A stretch of DNA of 39,490 bases from assembly GCA_964401835.1 (NCBI GenBank), contig CAYNZP010000018.1, positions 1 to 39,490 on the forward strand. The letters are read 5' to 3'. The position numbers and the translations under genes were made by a program. Below, in pieces: positions 26,577 through 34,620 of this stretch. Position 1 is the first letter of the stretch. Every line of letters starts with the position of its first letter. The DNA is from CAYNZP01 sp964401835. GTDB taxonomy: Bacteria; Planctomycetota; Phycisphaerae; SM23-33. The notes below the pieces were generated by a model. The model searched no databases. It had not been told where the DNA came from and was given only the letters and a program-made list of their open reading frames with translations.

Positions 26577-26675
26577 TTTTTTCAGCATCACAGCAGACAG
26601 AAAGTTAACGGTAATTGCTGAGTGGATGTATTGCATTTCAAGAGTTGGACTTGGTAACTTGAAAGGAGTCAAGTT

Positions 26676-27488
26676 ATGGATTGGTTCGCAAATCTGAGTC
26701 CCATAGTTCAGGCCCTGTTGGCGACCATTTTCACATGGGGCGTAACCGCTTTAGGGGCCGCAATTGTCATTTTCACAAAGAACGTTTCCCAAAAGTTCCT
26801 GGACGCTTCGCTTGGCATGGCTGCTGGGGTAATGGTTGCTGCGAGCTTCTGGAGCCTTCTCGCCCCGGCAATCGACATGTCGGTGGATCTTGGGTACGGC
26901 TCGCTCAAATGGCTGCCCCCCTTGATAGGTTTTGTTCTTGGTGCGGTTTGCCTGAGAGTAATCGACAGAATCCTTCCCCACCTGCACCCGGACCTGGCAA
27001 TCGCCGAAGGCATCAAGACAAGCTGGCAGAGAAGCACATTGCTTGTCCTTGCCATTACTTTGCATAACATCCCCGAAGGCCTTGCTGTCGGTGTAGCGTT
27101 TGGAGCGACACAATTCGTTGCAGATAAACCTGCCCAACTTGGCGCAGCTATCGCACTGGCCATCGGCATCGGTTTGCAGAATTTCCCTGAAGGGTCGGCA
27201 GTTTCGCTCCCGCTAAGACGGGAAGGAATGGGAAGATTGAAAGCTCTTTGGTACGGCCAGCTTTCAGCCGTTGTCGAACCAGTAGCCGGTGTTTTGGGCG
27301 CTGTGCTCGTCCTGTCGATGGAGGCGATACTGCCCTATGCACTGGCCTTTGCCGCTGGGGCGATGATATTCGTCGTCGTCGAGGAACTCGTGCCGGAATC
27401 ACAGCGAAAGGGAAACGTAGATATAGCCACTATGGGCGCAATCTTCGGCTTTGCTGTTATGATGACATTGGATGTGGCGCTTGGATAA
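26676..27488 (+). CDS. ZIP-family divalent metal transporter
   Basis: ZIP proteins move zinc, iron or related divalent metals into the cytoplasm. The 270-residue protein is mostly membrane helices (about eight). The two metal-site helices contain HNIPEGLAVGVAFGA and QNFPEGSAVSLPLRREGM, the paired (H/Q)NxPEG motifs of bacterial ZIP transporters such as ZupT. AAAGGAG 8-14 bp before the ATG supports the start. The gene stands alone between tRNA-Ser and the convergent sugar cassette. Which metal is carried cannot be told. Nickel, zinc and iron enzymes encoded nearby all need metals, but no direct link is shown. Confidence 0.93.
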   Translation: MDWFANLSPIVQALLATIFTWGVTALGAAIVIFTKNVSQKFLDASLGMAAGVMVAASFWSLLAPAIDMSVDLGYGSLKWLPPLIGFVLGAVCLRVIDRILPHLHPDLAIAEGIKTSWQRSTLLVLAITLHNIPEGLAVGVAFGATQFVADKPAQLGAAIALAIGIGLQNFPEGSAVSLPLRREGMGRLKALWYGQLSAVVEPVAGVLGAVLVLSMEAILPYALAFAAGAMIFVVVEELVPESQRKGNVDIATMGAIFGFAVMMTLDVALG

Positions 27489-27561
27489 TTATCGGCATTC
27501 GCAGTTTAAATGAAAGTTCCGAACTTCGTTAAAAGGAATTTCGGGAGACACAACAACGAAG

Positions 27562-29253
27562 TCATCTGTCTGCAAGACAGCTCAGTAATTCATCTTCGGA
27601 AGCTTTAGTCCACATTCCGTTTTCAAGCTTGGACGCTACGGCTGGTAATTTGTCCTTTAGCTGGGTCAATGGCATCAGGTCGAGTTCTTTCAAGGCCGGG
27701 TAAACTATTATCTTGCCTGCCAATGTTCTGTTTTCAACAGCTGCAATTCCGTCAATAGCGCCGGCCATTCCGGAAATAGCGTCGGCACTGCAATTAGTGT
27801 TGAGTTGCCCTGACTCGGTTCGCTTCAATACGATCTTCATATCTTCAATTGTCGAGCCACTCGTGCCGAACATCCAGCATTGATTGGCAATATAAGTGTC
27901 AAGATCAAGCTCCTGCAGCGTGCCTGCTGGTATGCCGGCGAAAATGTTTATAAGGCAGCCGTTTGAGCTATCTTCAATGGCTTTGGCGACCAGCGGCGCT
28001 ACAGGCGCCATCAGTGCAATATAGCTAAATTTTTCATCCATGGGCGTGGTCTGCGGATTAACCAGTTGGAGGTCAACATCATTGGCGGCTGCCAGCGGCT
28101 CGGCCTTAGCAGCAAGAGATTTCAAACGCTCAGAATCAAAGTCTGTTCCGATAAGCGTGACATCTTTCTTGCCCAGGCAAAGATTCCGTATTACATGCAT
28201 CTGCCCCATCGGTCCGGCAGCTCCGACAACAATAAGTTTCTCCCCATCACGAATTTCACCAGTCTGCGGAATGTGTTTATATCCATCGGCAATATTTTCA
28301 CTCGTCGTGCCGCACCAACGTGTCATACCGTAATGTACACGGCCGACGTCGATTGTTATCGGCTGGGCAAATTTTCCCCCGGCAGTAACTACATTGAAAA
28401 CTCCCTGATTTGCAAGTTTGCTACCCAAAAATTCAACTGTTGCTTTGTCGGCACCAAGATAAACGATATCATCAAAGGATGCATCGGACAGTTCTTCGAT
28501 GCAAGCGGCCGCCCTAACGGGTAAGCCAAGCTGTTGAATTGCATCTATCTGTGTGGGGTCTTTGGATATAACAGTGATAGATTCCGGGCCGCCTTGGCCA
28601 GAGAAACTCTCAGATAAACCTGAAATCTTTCGTCCTGCTTCAGCAATCAATAGCAATCGCCCGCCGGCCTTTATAGTGTTTCGCTCGGAAGTTATATATG
28701 AATCTTCAACGCATGCCCACGGTTCGATAAGAGCTATGGCAGAGGCACTAAGATCCCCGCTGGCAGGGATAAGGAACCTCTCGTCACTAATTGGGTCTAT
28801 CACGACACGTTCATCCATGAGAACATATTCCTGCAACGCACCTTCAAAGTTATAGCCAAAAGCTGCGTTGGACTTGGCCGTCTTTAATTCGCGATAGTCT
28901 GTTTGGACTAAAACTCGCTCGCCAACTTTGTGACGTTTGACTTCATCGCCAACGGCTACGATTATACAGACAGCTTCATGGCCGGGAACTGTCGGTTTTT
29001 GACCGGAGGCATAGCTGGGAATTTCGGCAAGTGTTTCTTTCGACATACCGCTGACTATCTCGCTCTTACGCGCATGAGCGTCAAATTGTTTCAGCAGTTT
29101 CAGGTCTGAAAAACACAGGCCTACGGCTTCGACCCTGGCCAGTATTTGCGTTGGTCCGGGCTTGTGAACTTCCTTGTTTTTATTCAGCGTTAACTCGCTG
29201 GGGCCTACAAGCTGAACCGCGTACTGAGTATCTGGAATCACTTTTTTCGTCAT
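27562..29253 (-). CDS. Large SorE-like zinc-binding dehydrogenase with two Rossmann-like regions
   Basis: The 563-residue protein is far longer than ordinary medium-chain dehydrogenases (about 350). The N-terminal GroES-like domain has VEAVGLCFSDLKLL with the catalytic Cys and VPGHEAVCIIVAVGDEV with GHE. There is no four-Cys structural zinc lobe. A first Rossmann-like part (about 195-300, RLLLIAEAGRK... SITVISKD) is degenerate. A second (about 345-460) has a proper VVGAAGPMGQMHV motif. The end (GTSGSTIEDMKIVLKRTESGQLNT, NRTLAGKIIVYP) recalls L-sorbose-1-phosphate reductase SorE-like enzymes. It is the last gene of the cassette kinase-SDR-dehydrogenase, 20 bp after the SDR gene. The substrate is unknown; a sugar or polyol phosphate is likely. 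Confidence 0.78.
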   Translation of the reverse strand: MTKKVIPDTQYAVQLVGPSELTLNKNKEVHKPGPTQILARVEAVGLCFSDLKLLKQFDAHARKSEIVSGMSKETLAEIPSYASGQKPTVPGHEAVCIIVAVGDEVKRHKVGERVLVQTDYRELKTAKSNAAFGYNFEGALQEYVLMDERVVIDPISDERFLIPASGDLSASAIALIEPWACVEDSYITSERNTIKAGGRLLLIAEAGRKISGLSESFSGQGGPESITVISKDPTQIDAIQQLGLPVRAAACIEELSDASFDDIVYLGADKATVEFLGSKLANQGVFNVVTAGGKFAQPITIDVGRVHYGMTRWCGTTSENIADGYKHIPQTGEIRDGEKLIVVGAAGPMGQMHVIRNLCLGKKDVTLIGTDFDSERLKSLAAKAEPLAAANDVDLQLVNPQTTPMDEKFSYIALMAPVAPLVAKAIEDSSNGCLINIFAGIPAGTLQELDLDTYIANQCWMFGTSGSTIEDMKIVLKRTESGQLNTNCSADAISGMAGAIDGIAAVENRTLAGKIIVYPALKELDLMPLTQLKDKLPAVASKLENGMWTKASEDELLSCLADR

Positions 29254-29273
29254 TTGAATTTTTCTTTTTGGTT

Positions 29274-30374
29274 TTAGCTTAGCATGACCTGCCCACCGGT
29301 TACCGGTAGAGCCTGTCCAGTTTCATATTGCTGATCTATGAGATAATACGCTGCCTTCATCACATCGGACGTTGTGCAGCCTCGACCCATTGGGACTTTG
29401 GCTTCGTAACCCTTCCTAACGTCTTCGATGGTTTTCGCGCCGGGTATTTTGCCCGTTCGTAAATACTGGACAAACAGGCCGTTTTCCGGGTCTGACCAAA
29501 GCGGGCCATCAAAGAAGTTCCCCGGGCAGATAGAATTTACCTTGATGCCGTCTTCGATAAGTTCCATCGCAAACGACTGGGTAAGGCCGATGCCGCCGAA
29601 CTTGCTGCCTGCGTAGGCACCGTTTCGATTCGAGCCTACCAGTCCGCTCTTGGAGTTAATCTGGATGATATCACTTGTGTAATCCGCACAAGCCAGATGC
29701 TGTATTGCGAGTACTGGCGCGACTTTCTGAACGCAGAGGAAGTAGCCCTTGTAGTTGACGGCTGTGACGAAATCGAAATCTTTTTCCGTCTGGGTTTTCA
29801 CGCTTTCGGCTTTCAGTACTCCCGCATTGGAGATAAAAAGATCAAACCCGCCGTACTTGCGAACCCCCTGATGAATGGCCTGGCTAATCGACTCGCCTTC
29901 GGTGACGTTCATCGCCAAGCCTATAGCTCTGCCTTGCCCGAAAGTTTTGCATAGTTTTTCGGCGGCCTTGGCTGCGCCTTTTTTATTAATATCCGCAAGC
30001 ACAACGCAGGCTCCCTGACTGGCGAGGTCCTGGGCGATTTCCAGACCGAAACCCTGGGCTGCACCAGTTACAACTGCGACCTTGCCAGCGACCCTGCCTG
30101 CGGTAGTAGTTTCTCCCCAAACAGAGAAAAGACCTAAACCGGGAACCAGAACATTCGAAACAGAACCTTCAGCGGTTTGTATTGCAGTAGATAGCTCTTC
30201 TACTATTTGCCTTTCCTCAGCGCCAGTGGCCGGCTCGAACGTCAAAGCACTTTCAACAGTATCTTCGGAAGATTCCGTAAACCGGACAAGCCTTGGACTA
30301 TTTGCATCTGCCAGCAATAAGCGCAATGCTGGGCCGATAATATTGATCAACTTTTCAGATTCTTTAATTGCCAT
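29274..30374 (-). CDS. SDR-family sugar/polyol dehydrogenase with aldolase-linker-like N-terminal extension
   Basis: The C-terminal 250 residues are a classical SDR: GKVAVVTGAAQGFGLEIAQ, LVLADIN-type strand (VVLADINKKG), SNAGVL, the catalytic Ser of IQINSKSGLVGS and the YxxxK pair in GAYAGSKFGG. It resembles sorbitol-6-phosphate 2-dehydrogenases and the SDR half of the bifunctional rhamnulose-1-phosphate aldolase/dehydrogenase. About 105 residues precede it. Their end, VLVPGLGLFSVWGETTTAGRV, looks like the linker of that fusion, as if the aldolase had been lost. The ATG at 30374 has GAGAGG six bases upstream and is preferred over a GTG at 30407. It follows the kinase closely. Confidence 0.82.
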   Translation of the reverse strand: MAIKESEKLINIIGPALRLLLADANSPRLVRFTESSEDTVESALTFEPATGAEERQIVEELSTAIQTAEGSVSNVLVPGLGLFSVWGETTTAGRVAGKVAVVTGAAQGFGLEIAQDLASQGACVVLADINKKGAAKAAEKLCKTFGQGRAIGLAMNVTEGESISQAIHQGVRKYGGFDLFISNAGVLKAESVKTQTEKDFDFVTAVNYKGYFLCVQKVAPVLAIQHLACADYTSDIIQINSKSGLVGSNRNGAYAGSKFGGIGLTQSFAMELIEDGIKVNSICPGNFFDGPLWSDPENGLFVQYLRTGKIPGAKTIEDVRKGYEAKVPMGRGCTTSDVMKAAYYLIDQQYETGQALPVTGGQVMLS

Positions 30375-30416
30375 AATTGACCTCTCTATGCCCAACAAAT
30401 CTCTCACTTTGGGACA

Positions 30417-31628
30417 TTATTCTTCGCGGCAATCGGTTGCTCCAGCCAAGACGCCACATTGCGAAGATTGGTGCCACGATGAAAAACTCTCAGACGGCGG
30501 TCTTTTTTGCCAGCCTGCCTTGATTCGTTCCTGCGTTTCAAGCCAAGTTCGTACGCCACTGGTCGCGTCAGCAGCTTCAACATTGCAAGCTCCGACAGCA
30601 ACAGCGGTAGTCAGCGCCTCTCCCGGGGCAAGGTCCCTGGCAAATCCAGCTAAAAAGCCCGCAATAGTGCAATCTCCAGAACCTGTAGTGCCTACAACAT
30701 CGACATCAAAGCACGGAGAATACAATTCTCTGCCTACCCATAAATCAAGCCCCGAAGGACGCGCCTTTCCCATTGCTGCCAGTAGGGTTTCGTCCTTCGT
30801 TGTCCGAAGATAAAGTCCCTTGTCGCCTAATTTTAACACCACGACAGATGCACCCATTTCAATGAGCTTACTCGCAACCCAATCCAACATCGAGTCATCT
30901 ACGACGTCCAGGACACTACCGCCGGATTGCTCCTGAAGTTCTCTAAATCGGTCACGGTCCAACATAAAAAGTATCTCATCCACGCTGGGCAGGAATATAT
31001 CCACATAGGGAAGGGTTGCCGCAAGTATTTTCGCCCAATCAGCTTTGCCGGCAGGCGAGCTGGGGTCCGCCAAAGCCATATCCAACGATGTTGTTACGCC
31101 ATTTTGTTTTACGGAGCTGAATACTTTTACCAACTCCCGGCCATCGTTTTCGTACATCGACCGCATTAACGGCGGATAGCCGAAGTGGAACAGGTTCGCC
31201 TCAGCAACCTTCGCGTAATCAATGTGTTCAGCCAGAAAATTGTCATTTTCTCCGGGGCAATGCAAGAATACCCTGTCCACACCGGGCGGGCTTATAACAA
31301 TCGTGTAAGAGGTCTGGCCGGAATCACTTCGGATCATGCCTTTAGCGAGGCCAGGGTTTTGGGACTCCAAATAATCCAGAATGATCTGCCCAAAAGCGTC
31401 CTGGCCGACTTTGCCCATCAGCTCGACCGGAAGTCCCAACCTGTGCAAAGCCAGCCCAGTATTTGAAACCGCACCACCAAGAGAAAGCGATACCGCCCCG
31501 ACATTAATCAGCTTTCCCGGAACTAACATCGATTCCAGCCCACCGTCCAGGGAATTAATTTCCGGGATGATATCCAAACATATATGCCCGGCGACGACAA
31601 TTTTTGACCGTTTGCTGTTGGTGGGCAT
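30417..31628 (-). CDS. PfkB-family carbohydrate kinase
   Basis: This ribokinase-like kinase should phosphorylate a sugar. The 403 residues show the substrate-side LSLGGAVSNTGLALHRLG motif near the start, KVGQDAFGQIILDYL, and the C-terminal ATP/anion-hole motif DVVGTTGSGDCTIAGFLAG (the family DTxGAGD, here GSGD, with the catalytic Asp kept). NAxE is replaced by PSVDEILFML. The protein is longer than the typical 310-340 residues because of inserts in the middle (about 215-260) and a Ser/Gln-rich tail. It is the first gene of the cassette; about 40 bp separate it from the SDR ATG. A phosphorylated ketose or polyol pathway is inferred. Confidence 0.88.
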   Translation of the reverse strand: MPTNSKRSKIVVAGHICLDIIPEINSLDGGLESMLVPGKLINVGAVSLSLGGAVSNTGLALHRLGLPVELMGKVGQDAFGQIILDYLESQNPGLAKGMIRSDSGQTSYTIVISPPGVDRVFLHCPGENDNFLAEHIDYAKVAEANLFHFGYPPLMRSMYENDGRELVKVFSSVKQNGVTTSLDMALADPSSPAGKADWAKILAATLPYVDIFLPSVDEILFMLDRDRFRELQEQSGGSVLDVVDDSMLDWVASKLIEMGASVVVLKLGDKGLYLRTTKDETLLAAMGKARPSGLDLWVGRELYSPCFDVDVVGTTGSGDCTIAGFLAGFARDLAPGEALTTAVAVGACNVEAADATSGVRTWLETQERIKAGWQKRPPSESFSSWHQSSQCGVLAGATDCREE

Positions 31629-31713
31629 TTTCGTAACTTATTGTGCTTCCTTAAAAAACAATAAAATCCTAATGCATCTCTTTGTCGCAGCTACCGATCA
31701 CCGGACGATAGAA

Positions 31714-31742
31714 ATTAAACAGAATATTTGAATGTAATGCAA
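31714..31742 (-). promoter_or_regulatory. Candidate promoter of the sugar cassette
   Basis: The minus strand has TTGCAT (31737-31742), a 17-bp spacer and TTTAAT (31714-31719, 5 of 6). It lies about 85 bp before the kinase ATG in a 217-bp gap that otherwise holds no gene. No operator palindrome was recognised. Confidence 0.35.
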
Positions 31743-31845
31743 GCAAAGACATTGGTACATCGCTATCGGGAATCTTCCGTGAGATGTTGGAACACAACCG
31801 TTTTTGAAGCCAAAACACAAAAAGGCGAATCTTTAAGTCCGATTG

Positions 31846-32259
31846 CTAGTTGGGGAGTTTGTCCCATCTGTCGCGGTGCGGAAGGGGCGATGTCCAATTG
31901 AACCCACCCAGTTCATCCCGATAGCTTCCTTTTGCGGACATGCGAACAGCATATTCATCGCGAAGCGTTTGCACTTCTTTGCTGGTTAGGATTAAAAAAG
32001 TTGGCGAACCGGTCTTTGGCAGGAATACGAGAGCATAGAAGTGGTCTTTGTCAACATCATGCCGTCGAATTATCCAGAAGTTCTTCGAAGCCTGCCCCTT
32101 CACTTCCACCCGAAAGGATTTCCCCGAAGGGCTTGTGGCAATGAGATCCGTTCGCGGAGCATTGCCAAGGGTAAGGGCTATAAGATATCCCCGACGCGAC
32201 AACTCGGCCGCAACATAAAACTGGGCTGCCCATTGTGTTTGATAACCAGACCTACGCAT
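31846..32259 (-). CDS. Small PD-(D/E)XK nuclease-like protein
   Basis: The 137-residue protein has the core of a PD-(D/E)XK nuclease: a helix GYQTQWAAQFYVAAELSRRGY, then APRTDLIATSPSGKSFRVEVKG, where the Asp and the E-x-K of VEVKG form the usual metal site. This is followed by WIIRRHDVDKDHFYALVFL. It resembles the stand-alone domains of unknown function related to Holliday-junction resolvases and restriction enzymes. No methyltransferase or helicase partner is near. It starts 15 bp after the stop of the first PEP-CTERM gene on the same strand, so it may be co-transcribed, but no good ribosome-binding site is visible. Confidence 0.65.
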   Translation of the reverse strand: MRRSGYQTQWAAQFYVAAELSRRGYLIALTLGNAPRTDLIATSPSGKSFRVEVKGQASKNFWIIRRHDVDKDHFYALVFLPKTGSPTFLILTSKEVQTLRDEYAVRMSAKGSYRDELGGFNWTSPLPHRDRWDKLPN

Positions 32260-32274
32260 CTTCCAAAGAGGGGT

Positions 32275-33060
32275 TTATTTCTTTCGCCGAATCAATGTCA
32301 GCCCGCCAATAGCCAGCAGCGACAGCGTGGCCGGTTCGGGAATAGTCATCATGTAGTATTCAACTACCACTGTTGATGAAGAAAAATTGGAATCCAATAA
32401 TTCCACCCGACTACCAATATTTCCGGCGGTATCCAAGAAACGCAAGGATTCCCCCGACATAGAATACTCGTCGTTTATCTGGATTGTAACTCCGAGTGCA
32501 GCTGCTTCCTCGGGAGTATAGTTTGGATTGCCAGCCGGCCCTGTATAATAGTCTTCCCAACCCGAAGTAGGCGGTTCCCCGACAGTATAATTGTCAAAAT
32601 TTTCACTGAATAAGGTCCCACTATCATTAGTAACCGTAAGTTCATCAATAAAACAATGTGCACCATGACTATTCGATGAATGTATCGTGATGTCATTTAT
32701 ATATGTATTGGGATGGCTCGGGTTACGGCCTACTGAGTAAGAAGCGTTGCGATTTGCAGGATTACCAAGTTCGTTGGCCAATTCCTCTACATAGAAGGAC
32801 CCTGTGTTCGTATCAAGATCCAGTTCACGTTTAACGTAATACCAAGTATTCGTACTGTACGAAAGGAGTTGGGATTCAACCCAACCTTGTGGTGACGTCC
32901 ATATACCTATATAACCAGTATCGTTAAAAACAGCCGAATAATCTTGCCCTGCATCTCCCATGAGATTAACAAAGGCTCCCTCATAATCAACACCCAGTAC
33001 CACAGCAGGCACTAATGCCAAGCTGAAGATGAGGGTATAAATAACTATATTTGTTTTCAT
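32275..33060 (-). CDS. PEP-CTERM sorting-domain protein (LamG/concanavalin-like body)
   Basis: The 261-residue product has a signal peptide (MKTNIVIYTLIFSLALVPAVVLG) and ends with a PEP-CTERM signal: PEPATLSLLAIGGLTLIRRKK (motif PEP, hydrophobic helix, Arg/Lys tail). Such signals are processed by exosortase, usually for extracellular or cell-surface delivery alongside exopolysaccharide. The body is rich in Asn, Ser, Tyr and Gly with beta-strand character (WYYVKRELDLDTNTGSFYVEEL, CFIDELTVTNDSG, LFSENFDNYTVG), like concanavalin/LamG-type domains; this is a weak assignment. GGGGAG precedes the ATG. It is the last of three PEP-CTERM genes in a row and shares its 3' 60 bp exactly with the middle one. 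Confidence 0.88.
   Translation of the reverse strand: MKTNIVIYTLIFSLALVPAVVLGVDYEGAFVNLMGDAGQDYSAVFNDTGYIGIWTSPQGWVESQLLSYSTNTWYYVKRELDLDTNTGSFYVEELANELGNPANRNASYSVGRNPSHPNTYINDITIHSSNSHGAHCFIDELTVTNDSGTLFSENFDNYTVGEPPTSGWEDYYTGPAGNPNYTPEEAAALGVTIQINDEYSMSGESLRFLDTAGNIGSRVELLDSNFSSSTVVVEYYMMTIPEPATLSLLAIGGLTLIRRKK
32283..32342 (-). repeat. CTERM-coding repeat, copy 1
   Basis: These 60 bp, encoding the PEP-CTERM tail, are identical to 33163-33222 in the neighbouring gene. Identity at all 60 positions, including third codon positions, points to recent duplication or gene conversion, since the gene bodies are unrelated. Confidence 0.9.
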
Positions 33061-33093
33061 TTTTTTTACTCCCCTTTCTTAAATATACGCGGA

Positions 33094-33162
33094 CTCTAAC
33101 CATGAGCACAATTGAGCGGAACTTCCCCTCCAAACCCTCACATCAAGACGTGTTTTATTTCC
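33094..33162 (-). repeat. Shared spacer/leader element before the first PEP-CTERM gene
   Basis: This stretch is nearly identical to 33751-33820, and its leader part also to 34621-34650. On the minus strand it runs from the stop codon of the middle PEP-CTERM gene through TTGATGTGAGGGTTTGGA to the leader core TTCCGCTCAATTGTGCTCAT. It lies directly before the ribosome-binding site of the gene at 32275-33060. It may contain the promoter or an operator; no consensus -35/-10 is common to all copies. Confidence 0.8.
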
Positions 33163-33721
33163 TTCGCCGAATCAATGTCAGCCCGCCAATAGCCAGCAGC
33201 GACAGCGTGGCCGGTTCGGGAACTTCATATTCGACTATATAACTCGTTAAAGAATTATTTTTTGACAAATCATTCCAAGCTGATGGCCCCATAGTGTGAT
33301 CGGAAGCAAACAATTCTATGGCATTCTCATCTCCATTATTGTTCGGCTCGTAAGGAGAACGCCATGCTGTATAGTCCCAGGTCTCTCCTGTAATCCAAGT
33401 CCACCCTTCGTCAGGTTCTTCGCTATTCGGTAATTGAAAGCCACCCGCCCAACCAGTATCTTCGTTTCCGGCCATGAGTTCTGTGACAAAAGTATTTTCT
33501 TCTTGAGAAGTTAAAGTTACTAAATGTCCAACAAGCCCATCATGAGTTTTTCTCTTCGCTTCATCTTTTGCGCCTGACCAATTGATAGCTTCCGAGACAG
33601 CCACCACCTCATAGTAATGTCCGTTGCCGCCTTCTACACTCGACCATTCGATCGGAGTTGCTGCCGCTTGCGATACAACAGCCACAGCAATGAGCAGACA
33701 AGTAACGTATTTCATTTTCAT
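33155..33721 (-). CDS. PEP-CTERM sorting-domain protein with C-type lectin-like domain
   Basis: The 188-residue product has a signal peptide (MKMKYVTCLLIAVAVVSQAAA) and a C-terminal PEPATLSLLAIGGLTLIRRRK sorting signal. The body is a C-type lectin-like domain: NGHYYEVVAVSEAINWSGAKDEAKRK, HLVTLTSQEENTFVTELM, WAGGFQ, WTWITGETWDYTAW and EPNNNGDENAIELF, where the EPN-like loop and the Asp/Asn/Glu residues match the calcium- and sugar-binding site of this fold. Carbohydrate binding at the cell surface is likely. The start MKMKYV has AAAGGGG upstream; the longer frame from 33790 only translates the shared leader. Middle gene of the PEP-CTERM set. Confidence 0.9.
   Translation of the reverse strand: MKMKYVTCLLIAVAVVSQAAATPIEWSSVEGGNGHYYEVVAVSEAINWSGAKDEAKRKTHDGLVGHLVTLTSQEENTFVTELMAGNEDTGWAGGFQLPNSEEPDEGWTWITGETWDYTAWRSPYEPNNNGDENAIELFASDHTMGPSAWNDLSKNNSLTSYIVEYEVPEPATLSLLAIGGLTLIRRRK
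33163..33222 (-). repeat. CTERM-coding repeat, copy 2
   Basis: The partner of 32283-32342, identical over 60 bp. The equivalent stretch in the third gene (about 33819-33879) has diverged to roughly 80 percent identity, so copies 1 and 2 were homogenised more recently. Confidence 0.9.
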
Positions 33722-33750
33722 CGCTCTGCCCCTTTCTCGAAATGCACACA

Positions 33751-33820
33751 CTCTAACCATTGAGCACAATTGAGCGGAACCGCCTTCCAAACCCTCACAT
33801 CAAGGCGTGTTTATTTCTTA
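33751..33820 (-). repeat. Shared spacer/leader element before the second PEP-CTERM gene
   Basis: The second copy of the element described at 33094-33162. In this copy the leader contains an exact direct repeat GCTCAAT-N3-GCTCAAT with a 10-bp period, about one helical turn. It stands just upstream of the ribosome-binding site of the C-type lectin-like gene. Confidence 0.8.
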
Positions 33821-34593
33821 CGCCGAATCATCGCCAGCCCGCCAATCGCCAGTAGCGACAACGTAGTTGGTTCAGGAATAACCTCTACGGTGGCACTGAA
33901 AATGAGTCCGGCAGGGTTGCCAGGATTCATATTTGAGCTGTTGACCATGTTGAGAAACAATGTATTGTTTCCAGTTTCAATGAGACTTAACACATCAAAA
34001 GTTATCGGTCCTTGCTGGCTGTTAAATAAAGAAGGTGCATTGTCAGGATCACCCTCTCCTGGCGACTTAGACCCAATAATAGCTTCACCGTTTAGATACA
34101 ACCCTTCATGGGTACTGTCGCCTAGGAGATTATCAACTGCGTAGGCCAGCGTGATCTTCGCCGAGGTAATGTTCTGGGTCTGAACGTTAAAATCAATAGC
34201 AAACAATGCTGTCGGTGCGGCCCCCTGATTTCCTCCGGCACTGGATGTAATCCATTTCGCCTGAGTGTCGGACTGGAGGTTACTGATCCATTGAATGGAT
34301 TCAGGATTATGGGGTGCAGTAATGAACGCACTGGGACCATTTTTAGCACTGGAAAAGTCGTCGGCCGTAAAAGGGTTTTCAAACGATCCGCCTTGGCCGT
34401 CACCTGTACCTTTCTGGAGAAAACAAATCAGGTTATCACTATTACCTATTTCACCATTGCCACTGCGTAAGGCAATTGTTTCGGCATCGGCTATTCCCAC
34501 GAATGCTATTAAGATAATTGAGATCAAACTCAACTTATACAGAGTACGATGGGGAAACATCTCCTTTACTCCTTTTCCGCATTTACTTTTCAT
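33811..34593 (-). CDS. PEP-CTERM sorting-domain protein, first of the set
   Basis: The start at 34593 (MKSKCGKGVKEMFPHRTLYKL) has AAAGGAG upstream and aligns with the start of its neighbour relative to the shared leader. An ATG at 34560 (MFPHR) also has AAGGAG at good spacing and would give a neater signal peptide (LSLISIILIAFVGIADA). The product, about 250-260 residues, is beta-rich: ETIALRSGNGEIGNSDNLICFLQ, FALDFNVQTQNITSAKITLAYAVDN-like strands (FAIDFNV in this case), GDSTHEGLYLNGEAI and GNNTLFLNMVNSSN. It ends with PEPTTLSLLAIGGLAMIRRKK. Function of the body unknown; it resembles the beta-sandwich bodies common among planctomycete PEP-CTERM proteins. Confidence 0.85.
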   Translation of the reverse strand: MKSKCGKGVKEMFPHRTLYKLSLISIILIAFVGIADAETIALRSGNGEIGNSDNLICFLQKGTGDGQGGSFENPFTADDFSSAKNGPSAFITAPHNPESIQWISNLQSDTQAKWITSSAGGNQGAAPTALFAIDFNVQTQNITSAKITLAYAVDNLLGDSTHEGLYLNGEAIIGSKSPGEGDPDNAPSLFNSQQGPITFDVLSLIETGNNTLFLNMVNSSNMNPGNPAGLIFSATVEVIPEPTTLSLLAIGGLAMIRRKK

Positions 34594-34620
34594 GGCTCGG
34601 CTCCTTTCCATAAAAGTGCA

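Noticed and set aside
33722..33790. Extended N-terminus of the C-type lectin-like protein (MEGGSAQLCSMVRVCAFRERGRA)
   Set aside because: These codons translate the leader element shared with the other PEP-CTERM genes; a ribosome-binding site and a signal peptide begin after it.
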